Notes: a model not told the origin generated them from the letters alone. DNA of 17,025 bases from Aquificaceae bacterium (GCA_025057715.1 JANWVD010000003.1:1-17025), one strand, 5' to 3'. Counted from the first letter of the stretch, positions 1 to 6,393 are shown. Made by a program: numbers and translations.

Positions 1-689
1 ATTGCGAATACTATGCGAGCGCTACCGCGCTCCTTTTAAGACTTATGGGGGTGCCGGCAAGGGTGGTTGGTGGTTTTAAAGGAGCTCTCTATAACCCCTA
101 TGGAAAATATCACGTTGTTACAAATTCTATGGCTCACGTATGGGTCGAGGCTTATGTAAAAGGAGAGTGGATAAGAGTTGATACGACCCCCTCTTACTCG
201 CCTGAAGCAATAAGAGAAATCTCAAAGTTTAGTCTTTTGCATGATTATATTGTTAGTTTCTGGCATACAAACGTCATTGGTTTTGACGCAAAGCGTCAAA
301 TCTCTCTCTTCAGAGGCATAAAAGAGGGATTATCGAGAAAGAGTTCTTTTGAAAGTGTAAGCAGTATTTTTGAACCCTTAATGCTGATGCTTTTGGGTAT
401 GTCCGGATTTTATTTTCTGTTGCAGGCTTACTTTAAAAGCAGGAAGACTCCTGAAAACCTATACAGAGAGCTCAAATGGTTTTTAAAATCAAAGGGTTTA
501 ATAAGCGACGAGTTTTTGCCTGAGCATGTGCTTACTAGGGTCTTAGAAAGTCCATACTATGATGGTTCGTTGTATATCATCAGGCTATACCAAAGAAAGC
601 GCTTTTCTCAGCATAAGGTCTATAAAAATGAGATAATCGAGGGTTATAAAATACTCCAAAATCTTAAGAATATTGCTGGTCGCTCCTGA
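1..689 (+). CDS. TgpA-like membrane transglutaminase, C-terminal part (5' end outside window)
   Basis: Partial gene; the reading frame is open from base 3, and the first visible codon is the catalytic Cys in the motif CEYYASATALLLR. The other two members of the transglutaminase-like triad follow: His in MAHVWVEAY (visible residue 45) and Asp in IRVDTTPSY (residue 60). A single hydrophobic segment (around LMLMLLGMSGFYFLLQAYF) follows, then a charged helical C-terminal tail of about 80 residues. This order (transglutaminase core, one membrane helix, cytoplasmic tail) is that of the TgpA/DUF3488-DUF4129 family, whose missing N-terminal half would be a bundle of membrane helices. Family members are inner-membrane proteins with the core facing the periplasm; substrates are mostly unknown. 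The first methionine, at 45, lies inside the core motif and is not the start. The 3' end overlaps queF tail to tail by 26 bp. Confidence 0.85.
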   Translation, partial: CEYYASATALLLRLMGVPARVVGGFKGALYNPYGKYHVVTNSMAHVWVEAYVKGEWIRVDTTPSYSPEAIREISKFSLLHDYIVSFWHTNVIGFDAKRQISLFRGIKEGLSRKSSFESVSSIFEPLMLMLLGMSGFYFLLQAYFKSRKTPENLYRELKWFLKSKGLISDEFLPEHVLTRVLESPYYDGSLYIIRLYQRKRFSQHKVYKNEIIEGYKILQNLKNIAGRS

Positions 690-1044
690 CGGTTATTATG
701 GTATGAACATTTCCTCTCGGATTAAAATCGCTAACTACTTTTAAAAACTTAGGGTTTAAAAGCTCGTAAAGCGCTTTATATATACGATTCGTCGCATCTT
801 CGTGAGATATGTGAACCTCCCTGAAGGAGTTTAGCCAAAGTTTCAAAGAGCGAAGCTCGACGATTTTTTCGTTTGGTATGTAGCTTATTCTGATGGTAGC
901 AAAATCCGGGTAGCCAGAGCGAGGGCATAAACACGTAAATTCTGGATAGGAAATCTCTATCAGATAATCGCGCTCTGGACTTGGGTTTGCCCAGCTTTCC
1001 AACTTTGCGTTCTTTATTAAACTTTCGCCATACTTCTCCTGCAT
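664..1044 (-). CDS. queF: NADPH-dependent 7-cyano-7-deazaguanine reductase (QueF, type I)
   Basis: Reduces preQ0 to preQ1 in queuosine biosynthesis, a cytosolic four-electron nitrile reduction. At 126 aa it has the length of the unimodular (type I, Bacillus-like) form. The active-site segment FTCLCPRSGYPDFA carries the likely nucleophile Cys40 and the acid Asp47. The QueF family motif is visible at residues 63-75 as ELRSLKLWLNSFR, followed by the conserved His-Glu pair 81-82 in ISHEDATNR. Two motif positions differ from the commonest form (Arg65 for Lys, Trp70 for Tyr). The ATG at 1044 has no Shine-Dalgarno sequence upstream. It is divergent from cutA across 44 bp and converges with the transglutaminase gene. 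No other queuosine gene is in the window. Confidence 0.95.
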   Translation of the reverse strand: MQEKYGESLIKNAKLESWANPSPERDYLIEISYPEFTCLCPRSGYPDFATIRISYIPNEKIVELRSLKLWLNSFREVHISHEDATNRIYKALYELLNPKFLKVVSDFNPRGNVHTIITVRSDQQYS

Positions 1045-1088
1045 AGATTAAATTTAAATCGCCCGAAGGGCGGTTTATAATCTTTCTT
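1045..1088. promoter_or_regulatory. 44-bp divergent promoter region of queF and cutA with a palindrome
   Basis: For cutA, a perfect -10 TATAAT lies at 1076-1081 with a -35-like TTTAAA at 1053-1058 and a 17-bp spacer. The ATG of cutA is 7 nt after the -10 box, so the transcript would be leaderless or nearly so; no Shine-Dalgarno is present. On the minus strand TAAATT (complement of 1051-1056) lies at the same distance from the queF ATG, with a weak 17-bp-spaced partner at 1074-1079. The spacer holds an inverted repeat, CGCCC-GAA-GGGCG at 1060-1072, extended by A/T and one G-T pair to about 10 bp. It could be an operator or an RNA hairpin. The cutA promoter call is fair; the queF one is weak. 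Confidence 0.5.
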
Positions 1089-1418
1089 ATGGGTGTTTAT
1101 TTAGGGGTGCTCATTACCTGCCCTATTGACAAAGCCGATGAGCTTGCCATGATGATAGTTGAGGAGAGGCTCGGGGCTTGTGTCAATATTGTCGAGAAGG
1201 TGCGCTCTATCTATAGATGGGAAGGTAGAATCGTAAAAGACGAAGAGAGTCTTCTTGTCGTCAAAACAAGCGCTGAGCGCTTCGATGAGCTCCTAAAGAA
1301 GGTCAAAGAGGTCCATCCCTATACCGTGCCTGAAATCATAGCTTTTTCGTTAGTTGGTGGAAATAACGACTATCTTAAGTGGATTGACGAATGCGTAGCT
1401 CGCCAGAGCTCCGCGTAA
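1089..1418 (+). CDS. cutA: CutA-type divalent-cation tolerance protein
   Basis: A 109-aa protein with the family signature throughout: ITCPIDKADELAMMIVEERL near the start, then ACVNIVEKVRSIYRWEGRI, EESLLVVKT and HPYTVPEIIAF, ending with the usual YLKWI. Members form very stable trimers with a ferredoxin-like fold that resembles PII. They were linked to copper tolerance in E. coli, but the molecular role is still unclear. Cys11 and Cys31 are at commonly conserved positions. The ATG at 1089 gives the family's normal length; there is no ribosome-binding site, and a -10 box sits only 7 nt upstream. The 3' end overlaps the next gene by 28 bp, so the two are probably co-transcribed and translationally coupled. 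Confidence 0.95.
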   Translation: MGVYLGVLITCPIDKADELAMMIVEERLGACVNIVEKVRSIYRWEGRIVKDEESLLVVKTSAERFDELLKKVKEVHPYTVPEIIAFSLVGGNNDYLKWIDECVARQSSA

Positions 1419-2869
1419 TTGACGAAGTTTCCAGCATTCTCGGGCGTGCTCTTAAGTTTGAGCGCGCGCTCGACGAGGTCTTAAAGGTCTTATATTCTTA
1501 CTGGAATGCCCGATATAGCTACATTGCTTTTATAGAAAGTCCAGATAAGCTAAGAATCGTTCGCTCTTTTGGTATTAACGAGGAGTTTGCCCGCAACGTG
1601 GTTTTTGGTCGCGGTGAGGGGGTAGTAGGAAAGGTTTTCAAGGATGGTGTGCCGGTCGTTTTATCCGATGTAAAGCTCGGGGTTTTTCTAAATAAGACCG
1701 GCATGAAAGACCGCCTCAGAGAGGGGGAGACATTCATTGCGGTTCCAGTCTTGGTTGAAAGTAAGGTAGTCGGTGTCCTCGCGGTTTTTAAGGATTTCTC
1801 AAAAGAGAGTATAGAAAAAGCCGTCGGAGTTTTAAAGGTAGTGGCTTCCATGTTAGGCATGCTCTTTAGACTTGAGCAGTTTTTAAAAAACGAACAAACG
1901 CGCTGGGAGGAGGAAAAGCAGGCACTAAAGAGCACCATTCTTGAAAGAGAGCGCTTTGACGCAATTATCGGGAAAAGCCCTGCCATAGAGAAACTTTTTG
2001 AGGTTATTCTAAAGCTCGCCAAAACTGAAGCAAACGTTCTTATAACTGGTGAAAGTGGCACGGGTAAGGGTCTTGTTGCCAGAGCTCTGCACTTCCTCGG
2101 TCCGAGGCGAGAGGGACCGTTTTTGATAATTAATTGTAGCGCTATCCCTGAGTCTTTGCTTGAAGCAGAGCTATTTGGTTTTGAACGTGGCGCTTTCACT
2201 GGAGCTTATAGCACCAAGAGGGGTAAGTTTGAATTAGCCAGTGGTGGGACGATATTTCTTGACGAAATAGCCGATATGCCACTCAGTCTTCAGCCAAAGC
2301 TACTTAGAGTTTTACAAGAGCGCGAGTTTGAGCGTCTTGGTAGTGAAAAGAGTATAAGAGTAGATGTCAGAGTAGCTTCTGCCACTAACAAAGACCTTAA
2401 TAAACTGATAAGTCAGGGCAGCTTCCGCGAGGATTTATACTACCGCCTTAATGTAGTGCCAATCAGGGTTCCAGCGCTTAGAGAGAGAAAAGAGGATATT
2501 CCGCTCCTTGTGGAGCATTTTATCAAAGTCCATGGCAGGCGCTATGGTAAAAAGGTCAGCATTTCAGCATCTGTGATGGAGGCATTCTTAAACTATCCCT
2601 GGCCTGGCAATGTCAGAGAGCTCGAAAATACTATTGAGCGCCTCGTTATTCTCAAAGACGGCGTAATTCAGCTTTCTGACTTACCCGCCTACATGCGGAC
2701 TTCTATTGAGACCGGTTTTTCTAACTTTGACGGCTATAATGAAGCAGAGCTTATCAAGCTTGCTCTCGAGAAAGCAGGTTTTGTAAAATCTAGAGCTGCG
2801 AAGCTCCTTGGTTTGACCTTACGCCAGCTTGATTATAGAATAAAAAAGTACAATATACAGACAAAGTGA
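1391..2869 (+). CDS. Sigma-54-dependent activator, NifA-like (GAF, AAA+, Fis-type HTH)
   Basis: Activates transcription by sigma-54 RNA polymerase through ATP-driven remodelling. Domain order in 492 aa: GAF sensor (about 15-165), short coiled linker (165-185), AAA+ domain (about 190-430) and a Fis-type helix-turn-helix (about 450-488). Visible motifs are Walker A GESGTGKG (220-227), the sigma-54 contact loop GAFTGA (267-272), Walker B GGTIFLDE (285-292) and YPWPGNVREL (402-411). The DNA-binding helix pair (KSRAAKLLGLTLRQLDYRI) is close to that of NifA proteins. There is no response-regulator receiver domain, so it is not a classic NtrC. The Cys cluster of oxygen-sensing NifA proteins is absent; the only Cys is 249. 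The start overlaps cutA by 28 bp and no later ATG/GTG/TTG fits. The glnB-glnA-amt operon with its sigma-54 promoter starts 1.7 kb downstream and is a candidate target. No nif genes are visible. Confidence 0.92.
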   Translation: MRSSPELRVIDEVSSILGRALKFERALDEVLKVLYSYWNARYSYIAFIESPDKLRIVRSFGINEEFARNVVFGRGEGVVGKVFKDGVPVVLSDVKLGVFLNKTGMKDRLREGETFIAVPVLVESKVVGVLAVFKDFSKESIEKAVGVLKVVASMLGMLFRLEQFLKNEQTRWEEEKQALKSTILERERFDAIIGKSPAIEKLFEVILKLAKTEANVLITGESGTGKGLVARALHFLGPRREGPFLIINCSAIPESLLEAELFGFERGAFTGAYSTKRGKFELASGGTIFLDEIADMPLSLQPKLLRVLQEREFERLGSEKSIRVDVRVASATNKDLNKLISQGSFREDLYYRLNVVPIRVPALRERKEDIPLLVEHFIKVHGRRYGKKVSISASVMEAFLNYPWPGNVRELENTIERLVILKDGVIQLSDLPAYMRTSIETGFSNFDGYNEAELIKLALEKAGFVKSRAAKLLGLTLRQLDYRIKKYNIQTK

Positions 2870-3291
2870 AAATATTTGTTATTGCCTTATCGAAATTTAA
2901 GTGCCTTTGCAATGTTAGATTTAGAACTCTTGAACATTTTTTAAAAGTCGTTGGTTATTTAAATACCGCTTGTTGAGATTATTTAGTATATCCAGTAATC
3001 TTTAATGAAGCTATAAAGTGTTTATGGATACTCTCATGTTTTGTCACATACTCGCCATAAACTTGCTTCGAGCTGTCATAGATAGCTTGAAGTGTTTTCT
3101 AATCAATGTGCGTAATGCCTCTGAACTTTGTTTAGAAAATCTTTATTTTGATAGCTTGCTACTGGAGGTAGTCTATAAAAAGACCTGTAAATCACGAAAG
3201 TCTTTCTAACTTTTGCCGTATATAAGTTGTTGAAAATTCACGAGCAGGGAATAAAATTAAAAGAGAAAACAATGATTTAAGAGGAGTAAGC
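2870..3291. other. Gene-free AT-rich stretch before the PEBP lipoprotein gene
   Basis: I find no convincing gene here. The only open frame (3018-3209) begins with GTG, lacks a ribosome-binding site and has no family look. A weak inverted repeat AGATTA/TAATCT (2976-2981 and 2996-3001) with a 14-nt loop, followed by TTTAA, might end transcription of the activator gene, but this is doubtful. The last 60 bp hold the promoter and ribosome-binding site of the next gene, listed separately. Confidence 0.5.
3230..3257 (+). promoter_or_regulatory. Sigma-70-type promoter of the PEBP lipoprotein gene
   Basis: TTGAAA at 3230-3235 and TAAAAT at 3252-3257 with a 16-bp spacer. Each box differs from consensus at one position. 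Transcription would start near 3264, giving a leader of about 28 nt that holds a good Shine-Dalgarno GAGGAG (3281-3286) 5 nt before the ATG at 3292. Confidence 0.6.
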
Positions 3292-3987
3292 ATGCAGAAA
3301 AAAGCCGTAGCTGCTCTTATGTTAGGCGGTTTTCTCCTAATGTCAGTTTCTTGTGGAGGTGGTGGAGGCTCGCCTGCTGGCGGTAGTGGAAGCAGTGCAG
3401 CAGGCGGTGGTGCGACCGGTGGCACAACCGGTGGTGGCACAGCTGGCGGTGGAACCGGTGGTGGCACAACCGGTGGTGCAACTGGCGGTGGAACAGGCGG
3501 CGGGGCGACTACTACCTTTACGCTGCAAAGCACGGCTTTCTCTAACAACGGAAACATACCGCGCGCTCACACATGCGACGGACAGGATGTATCACCACCT
3601 CTAAGCTGGAGTGGTGCGCCTCAGGGAACTCAGTCGTTTGTGATTATAATGGAAGACCCTGATGCTCAGCAGGTGGGGGGAAGGGTCTGGACCCACTGGG
3701 TCATATATGACATACCGGCAAATAGAACCAGCCTGCAGGAAGGCTTTCCTAAGCAATCAAATGTTGACAACATAAAACAAGGACCTACTGACTTTTCTTC
3801 CAGCTCAATAGGTTACTATGGACCATGCCCACCCCCTGGCAGGACACACACATACGTTTTTACAATCTACGCATTAAATGTCCAAACGCTCGGTCTTAAT
3901 CCTGGCGCTACCAAACAGCAAGTGCTTAACGCAATGCAAAATAGGGTTTTGGGGGAGGCAACACTGAGGGGTAGATACGGAAGATAA
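3292..3987 (+). CDS. PEBP-family (YbhB/YbcL-like) lipoprotein with Gly/Thr-rich linker
   Basis: 231 aa in three parts. Residues 1-20 are a signal peptide (two Lys, then AVAALMLGGFLLMSVS) ending at Cys21, a likely lipidation site; the box SVSC has Ser rather than Leu at -3, so it is atypical. Residues 22-71 are a low-complexity Gly/Thr/Ala/Ser linker. Residues 76-231 are a phosphatidylethanolamine-binding-protein domain with the signatures EDPDA (121-125), WTHWVIYDIP (133-142) and GYYGPCPPPGRTHTYVF (174-190), including His135 and His186 of the anion pocket. Cys95 and Cys179 could pair outside the cytoplasm. Bacterial members have no settled function; names such as Raf kinase inhibitor-like only reflect homology. 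The linker would hold the domain away from the membrane. It has its own promoter and terminator, so it is probably a single-gene unit. Confidence 0.9.
   Translation: MQKKAVAALMLGGFLLMSVSCGGGGGSPAGGSGSSAAGGGATGGTTGGGTAGGGTGGGTTGGATGGGTGGGATTTFTLQSTAFSNNGNIPRAHTCDGQDVSPPLSWSGAPQGTQSFVIIMEDPDAQQVGGRVWTHWVIYDIPANRTSLQEGFPKQSNVDNIKQGPTDFSSSSIGYYGPCPPPGRTHTYVFTIYALNVQTLGLNPGATKQQVLNAMQNRVLGEATLRGRYGR
3355..3504 (+). repeat. Degenerate GC-rich tandem repeat encoding the Gly/Thr linker
   Basis: About 150 bp made of variants of short Gly-Gly-Thr units. The 16-mer AACCGGTGGTGGCACA occurs exactly twice, at 3426-3441 and 3453-3468 (27 bp apart), and CTGGCGGTGGAAC occurs at 3443-3455 and 3482-3494. The repeat has no stop codons in several other frames on both strands, which explains long antisense and shifted open frames that are not genes. 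Repeat number is likely to vary between strains. Confidence 0.85.
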
Positions 3988-3992
3988 AACCT

Positions 3993-4014
3993 AAAGGGGG
4001 GCCTTGCCCCCTTT
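3993..4014 (+). terminator. Hairpin terminator after the PEBP lipoprotein gene
   Basis: Eight-bp stem AAAGGGGG (3993-4000) paired with CCCCCTTT (4007-4014) around a 6-nt loop, starting 5 nt after the stop codon. The following bases (AAATCTATT) are only moderately T-rich. Confidence 0.65.
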
Positions 4015-4427
4015 AAATCTATTAAAAAAGATGTTTGAGAAAACCCCAAAAGGCGGCTTTAAGTCAAAAAAAGCTCACAATTTAGCTCGTGAAAAGCTAC
4101 AAGTGAGGGTAAATGTCCTTGCTTACGATTTAGTGAGGGTATTTTGCTGATTTTGACACCCACATTAAACACATAAACCCATGTCTTTGTCTAAATAGCT
4201 GATGTATTTAGTTAAGTTTCTACATATAGGTCCTACTTAGGAAAATCGGGCTTTAGTTTTATTATTAATACCTCAAAGCACCGAGAGAGTTAGACTCTTC
4301 TTTTAAGCTGTTCAATTTCAGGACGAGACCTATAGATACCAGCTACTATATAGAACAAAACTCGAGCAACTATAGGGCGCCCTTGACCTATTAAATCTTC
4401 AATCCTCATACCAAGGTAAGACACCTA

Positions 4428-4454
4428 TGTAAACTTTTTGTAAACATGTTAACA
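4428..4454 (+). promoter_or_regulatory. Candidate NifA-type upstream activator sequence
   Basis: TGTAAACATGTTAACA at 4439-4454 fits TGT-N10-ACA, the consensus of NifA binding sites, and is a near-perfect inverted repeat (one mismatched pair). A second copy of its left arm, TGTAAAC, lies at 4428-4434. The centre is about 87 bp upstream of the predicted start at 4534, a normal distance for a sigma-54 enhancer. Confidence 0.55.
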
Positions 4455-4506
4455 ATTTTTCTACATCTTGGCCCATCAAGCCTTATAAAACGCACGTAAA
4501 ATCCCG

Positions 4507-4523
4507 TTGGCACGATTTTTGCA
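4507..4523 (+). promoter_or_regulatory. Sigma-54 (RpoN) promoter of glnB-glnA-amt
   Basis: The sequence TTGGCACGATTTTTGCA matches the -24/-12 consensus TGGCACG-N4-TTGCW at every defined position, with GG at 4509-4510 and GC at 4521-4522 in the required spacing. The predicted start is near 4534, just before the glnB ribosome-binding site. Such a promoter needs an AAA+ activator bound upstream. Confidence 0.9.
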
Positions 4524-4550
4524 AAACAAGGATTTTAGGAGGTGAATTTA

Positions 4551-4889
4551 ATGAAAAAAATAGAGGCCATTATTAAGCCATTTAAGCTTGACGAAGTCAA
4601 AGATGCCTTGGTCGAGGCAGGGATAGGTGGTATGACGGTGACCGAGGTTAAGGGCTTTGGGCAGCAAAAGGGGCATACCGAAATCTACAGAGGCACTGAG
4701 TATGTAATTGACTTTTTGCCAAAGATAAAAATCGAGGTAGTCGTCAGAGACGAGGATGTTCAAAAGGTTATCGACACGATTGTAAAAAGCGCCCAAACCG
4801 GAAGGGTAGGAGACGGAAAAATCTTCGTCATACCAGTCGAAGAGGTGGTTCGCATTCGCACAAATGAAAGAGGAGAAGCAGCAATTTAA
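4551..4889 (+). CDS. glnB: PII nitrogen signalling protein GlnB
   Basis: A trimeric sensor of 2-oxoglutarate, ATP/ADP and, through covalent change, glutamine. It controls glutamine synthetase, ammonium channels and regulators. The ATG at 4551 gives exactly 112 aa, the classic PII length, starting MKKIEAIIKPFKLDEVK. An in-frame GTG at 4542 is rejected because it lies inside the ribosome-binding site AGGAGG (4537-4542), which is 8 nt from the ATG. The T-loop has Tyr51 in EYVIDFLPK, the site uridylylated by GlnD in proteobacteria. The B-loop TGRVGDGKIFV is at 83-93. It is the first gene after the sigma-54 promoter, and glnA follows 15 bp later. Neighbouring amt points to GlnK-like channel control as well, so the name glnK could also apply. 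Confidence 0.96.
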   Translation: MKKIEAIIKPFKLDEVKDALVEAGIGGMTVTEVKGFGQQKGHTEIYRGTEYVIDFLPKIKIEVVVRDEDVQKVIDTIVKSAQTGRVGDGKIFVIPVEEVVRIRTNERGEAAI

Positions 4890-4904
4890 AAGGAGGTAAA
4901 AGCT

Positions 4905-6314
4905 ATGCAAAAGCGCACGCCCAAGGAAATCCTCGAGCTTATTAAGCAAGAGGAAGTCCAGTTTGTTGACCTGAGGTTTAGCGACCTTTTTGGTCAACTT
5001 CAGCATCTGACCTTGCCAGCTTACGAGCTCTCAGAGGAAACATTCGAGGTTGGTAGGGGCTTTGACGGCTCTTCCATAAGAGGCTGGCAATCAATCAACG
5101 AATCTGACATGCTTGCCATCCCAGACCCATCCACTGCCTTTATAGACCCCTTTTACAGCGACAAAACTCTTGTGATGTTTTGCGACATTTACGACCCAAT
5201 CACTTATCAGCGCTATGGAAGAGATACAAGGTATGTCGCACAAAAAGCCAGCGAATACCTAAAGCAAACCGGCATAGGCGATGTTGCCTACTTTGGACCA
5301 GAGGCTGAGTTTTTCATCCTTGATTCAATCGCCTTTGGCACAGGCGGACATTTTGCCTTTTGGGAGGTAGACTCTGAAGAAGGCTGGTGGAAGAGAGAGC
5401 TCCCCTCAAGCGGATACAAAATTCCAAACAAGCGCGGATATTTTCCCGTCCCGCCCTTGGATAAGCTCCAAAACCTAAGAAGCGAGATGGTTGCTCTAAT
5501 GTCCCAAGTAGGGATACACGTAGAGCTCCACCACCACGAGGTAGCATCCGCAGGCCAAGGCGAGATAGATATCAGATACGACGAGCTTCTCTCCCAAGCC
5601 GATAAGCTATTTGTTTACAAATACATAGTCCGCTCAGTTGCCTCTAAATACGGCAAGTTTGCTACCTTTATGCCAAAGGTTTTGCCTAATGACAATGGCT
5701 CTGGCATGCATACTCACTTCTCTATTTGGAAAAACGGCCAAAACACCTTTGCCGGCACTAACTACGCAGGTCTATCAGAGACGGCTCTCTTTGCAATAGG
5801 CGGAATCTTAAAGCACGGTCCTGCATTAACGGCTCTTACAAACCCCACTATTAATTCCTATCATAGGCTCGTCCCCGGCTTTGAAGCCCCGGTAAGGCTT
5901 GCCTATTCTGCAAGAAACCGCTCAGCCGCGATAAGAATCCCGATGTATTCCACATCCCCTAAAGCAAAGCGCATTGAGATTCGCTTCCCTGACCCTACTT
6001 GCAACCCCTATCTTGCCTTTAGCGCAATCTTAATGGCAGCCATAGATGGCATTCAAAACCGCATCCACCCGGGCGAGCCTTTGGATAAAGACATCTACTC
6101 GCTCCCACCTGAAGAACTCGCCAACGTAGCCCAGCTTCCCGGCTCTCTTGAAGAATCCATTAAAGCACTGCAATCTGACAGCGACTTTCTCTTGCGCGGC
6201 GGGGTCTTTACCGAGGAACTCCTTTCAATCTGGGTAGAATCCAAGCTCAAGGAGATAAACGAGCTTAGGTTTATTCCGCACCCCAAGGAGTTTGAGCTCT
6301 ACTTTGATATGTAA
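4905..6314 (+). CDS. glnA: Glutamine synthetase, type I
   Basis: Makes glutamine from glutamate, ammonia and ATP; a cytosolic dodecamer. The 469-aa length is that of the beta-type GSI enzymes. Visible signatures: FDGSSIRGW (53-61), the metal-binding Glu in GPEAEFF (131-137), the ATP/ammonia-site motif NGSGMHTHFS (264-273), NRSAAIRIP (338-346) and IEIRFPDP (357-364). DKDIYSLPPEE places Tyr398 where GlnE adenylylates the enterobacterial enzyme, so inhibition by adenylylation is likely. A strong AGGAGG (4891-4896) precedes the ATG by 8 nt. It is co-transcribed with glnB, and two hairpins downstream separate it from amt. Confidence 0.97.
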   Translation: MQKRTPKEILELIKQEEVQFVDLRFSDLFGQLQHLTLPAYELSEETFEVGRGFDGSSIRGWQSINESDMLAIPDPSTAFIDPFYSDKTLVMFCDIYDPITYQRYGRDTRYVAQKASEYLKQTGIGDVAYFGPEAEFFILDSIAFGTGGHFAFWEVDSEEGWWKRELPSSGYKIPNKRGYFPVPPLDKLQNLRSEMVALMSQVGIHVELHHHEVASAGQGEIDIRYDELLSQADKLFVYKYIVRSVASKYGKFATFMPKVLPNDNGSGMHTHFSIWKNGQNTFAGTNYAGLSETALFAIGGILKHGPALTALTNPTINSYHRLVPGFEAPVRLAYSARNRSAAIRIPMYSTSPKAKRIEIRFPDPTCNPYLAFSAILMAAIDGIQNRIHPGEPLDKDIYSLPPEELANVAQLPGSLEESIKALQSDSDFLLRGGVFTEELLSIWVESKLKEINELRFIPHPKEFELYFDM

Positions 6315-6324
6315 AGACCAAAAC

Positions 6325-6343
6325 GCGCCCCTTTCAGGGGCGC
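6325..6343 (+). terminator. Hairpin after glnA (partial terminator)
   Basis: Seven-bp GC stem GCGCCCC (6325-6331) / GGGGCGC (6337-6343) with a 5-nt loop, followed by AATTTTA. It starts 11 nt after the glnA stop. The weak T-run suggests partial termination, so amt would be made at a lower level than glnBA. Confidence 0.5.
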
Positions 6344-6355
6344 AATTTTAAAAAG

Positions 6356-6377
6356 AAGCCCCCTAAAAAAGGGGCTT
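6356..6377 (+). promoter_or_regulatory. Second intercistronic hairpin, just before the amt ribosome-binding site
   Basis: Seven-bp stem AAGCCCC (6356-6362) / GGGGCTT (6371-6377) with an A-rich 8-nt loop. It ends 3 nt before the amt Shine-Dalgarno AGGAGG (6381-6386). It could protect or end mRNA, or affect ribosome access. I see no alternative fold that would sequester the Shine-Dalgarno. Confidence 0.4.
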
Positions 6378-6393
6378 AAAAGGAGGACAAACG

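Larger units (their letters stand above)
3988..4550 (+). promoter_or_regulatory. Long gene-free region upstream of glnB
   Basis: About 560 bp without a supportable gene. Contents in order: the terminator hairpin (3993-4014); a direct repeat AGTGAGGGTA at 4102-4111 and 4132-4141 (30 bp apart); an inverted repeat TCCTA-CT-TAGGA (4231-4242); a small hairpin AGAGT-TAG-ACTCT (4286-4298) followed by a T-rich run; a perfect 10-bp palindrome AGGGCGCCCT (4374-4383); the upstream activator-like sites (4428-4454); and the sigma-54 promoter (4507-4523). Only the last two have a likely role. The rest could be regulatory DNA or decayed sequence. Confidence 0.6.

Noticed and set aside
1519..2199. 226-codon minus-strand open frame opposite the activator gene
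   Set aside because: Low-complexity Ser/Thr/Lys antisense shadow of the GAF/AAA+ coding region.
3018..3209. 63-codon open frame in the gap before the PEBP gene
   Set aside because: GTG start, no ribosome-binding site, no recognisable composition or motif; more likely chance in AT-rich DNA.
3192..3604. Pro/Val-rich and Thr/Ser/Ala-rich open frames in other frames of the Gly/Thr linker
   Set aside because: They are shadows of the GC-rich repeat, which lacks stop codons in several frames; the PEBP frame has the signal peptide and domain.
4102..4141. CRISPR array suggested by a 30-bp repeat spacing
   Set aside because: Only two copies of a 10-nt word, no full-length repeat and no cas genes.
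4542..4550. GTG at 4542 as the glnB start
   Set aside because: The GTG lies within the Shine-Dalgarno AGGAGGTG; the ATG at 4551 gives the canonical 112-aa PII.
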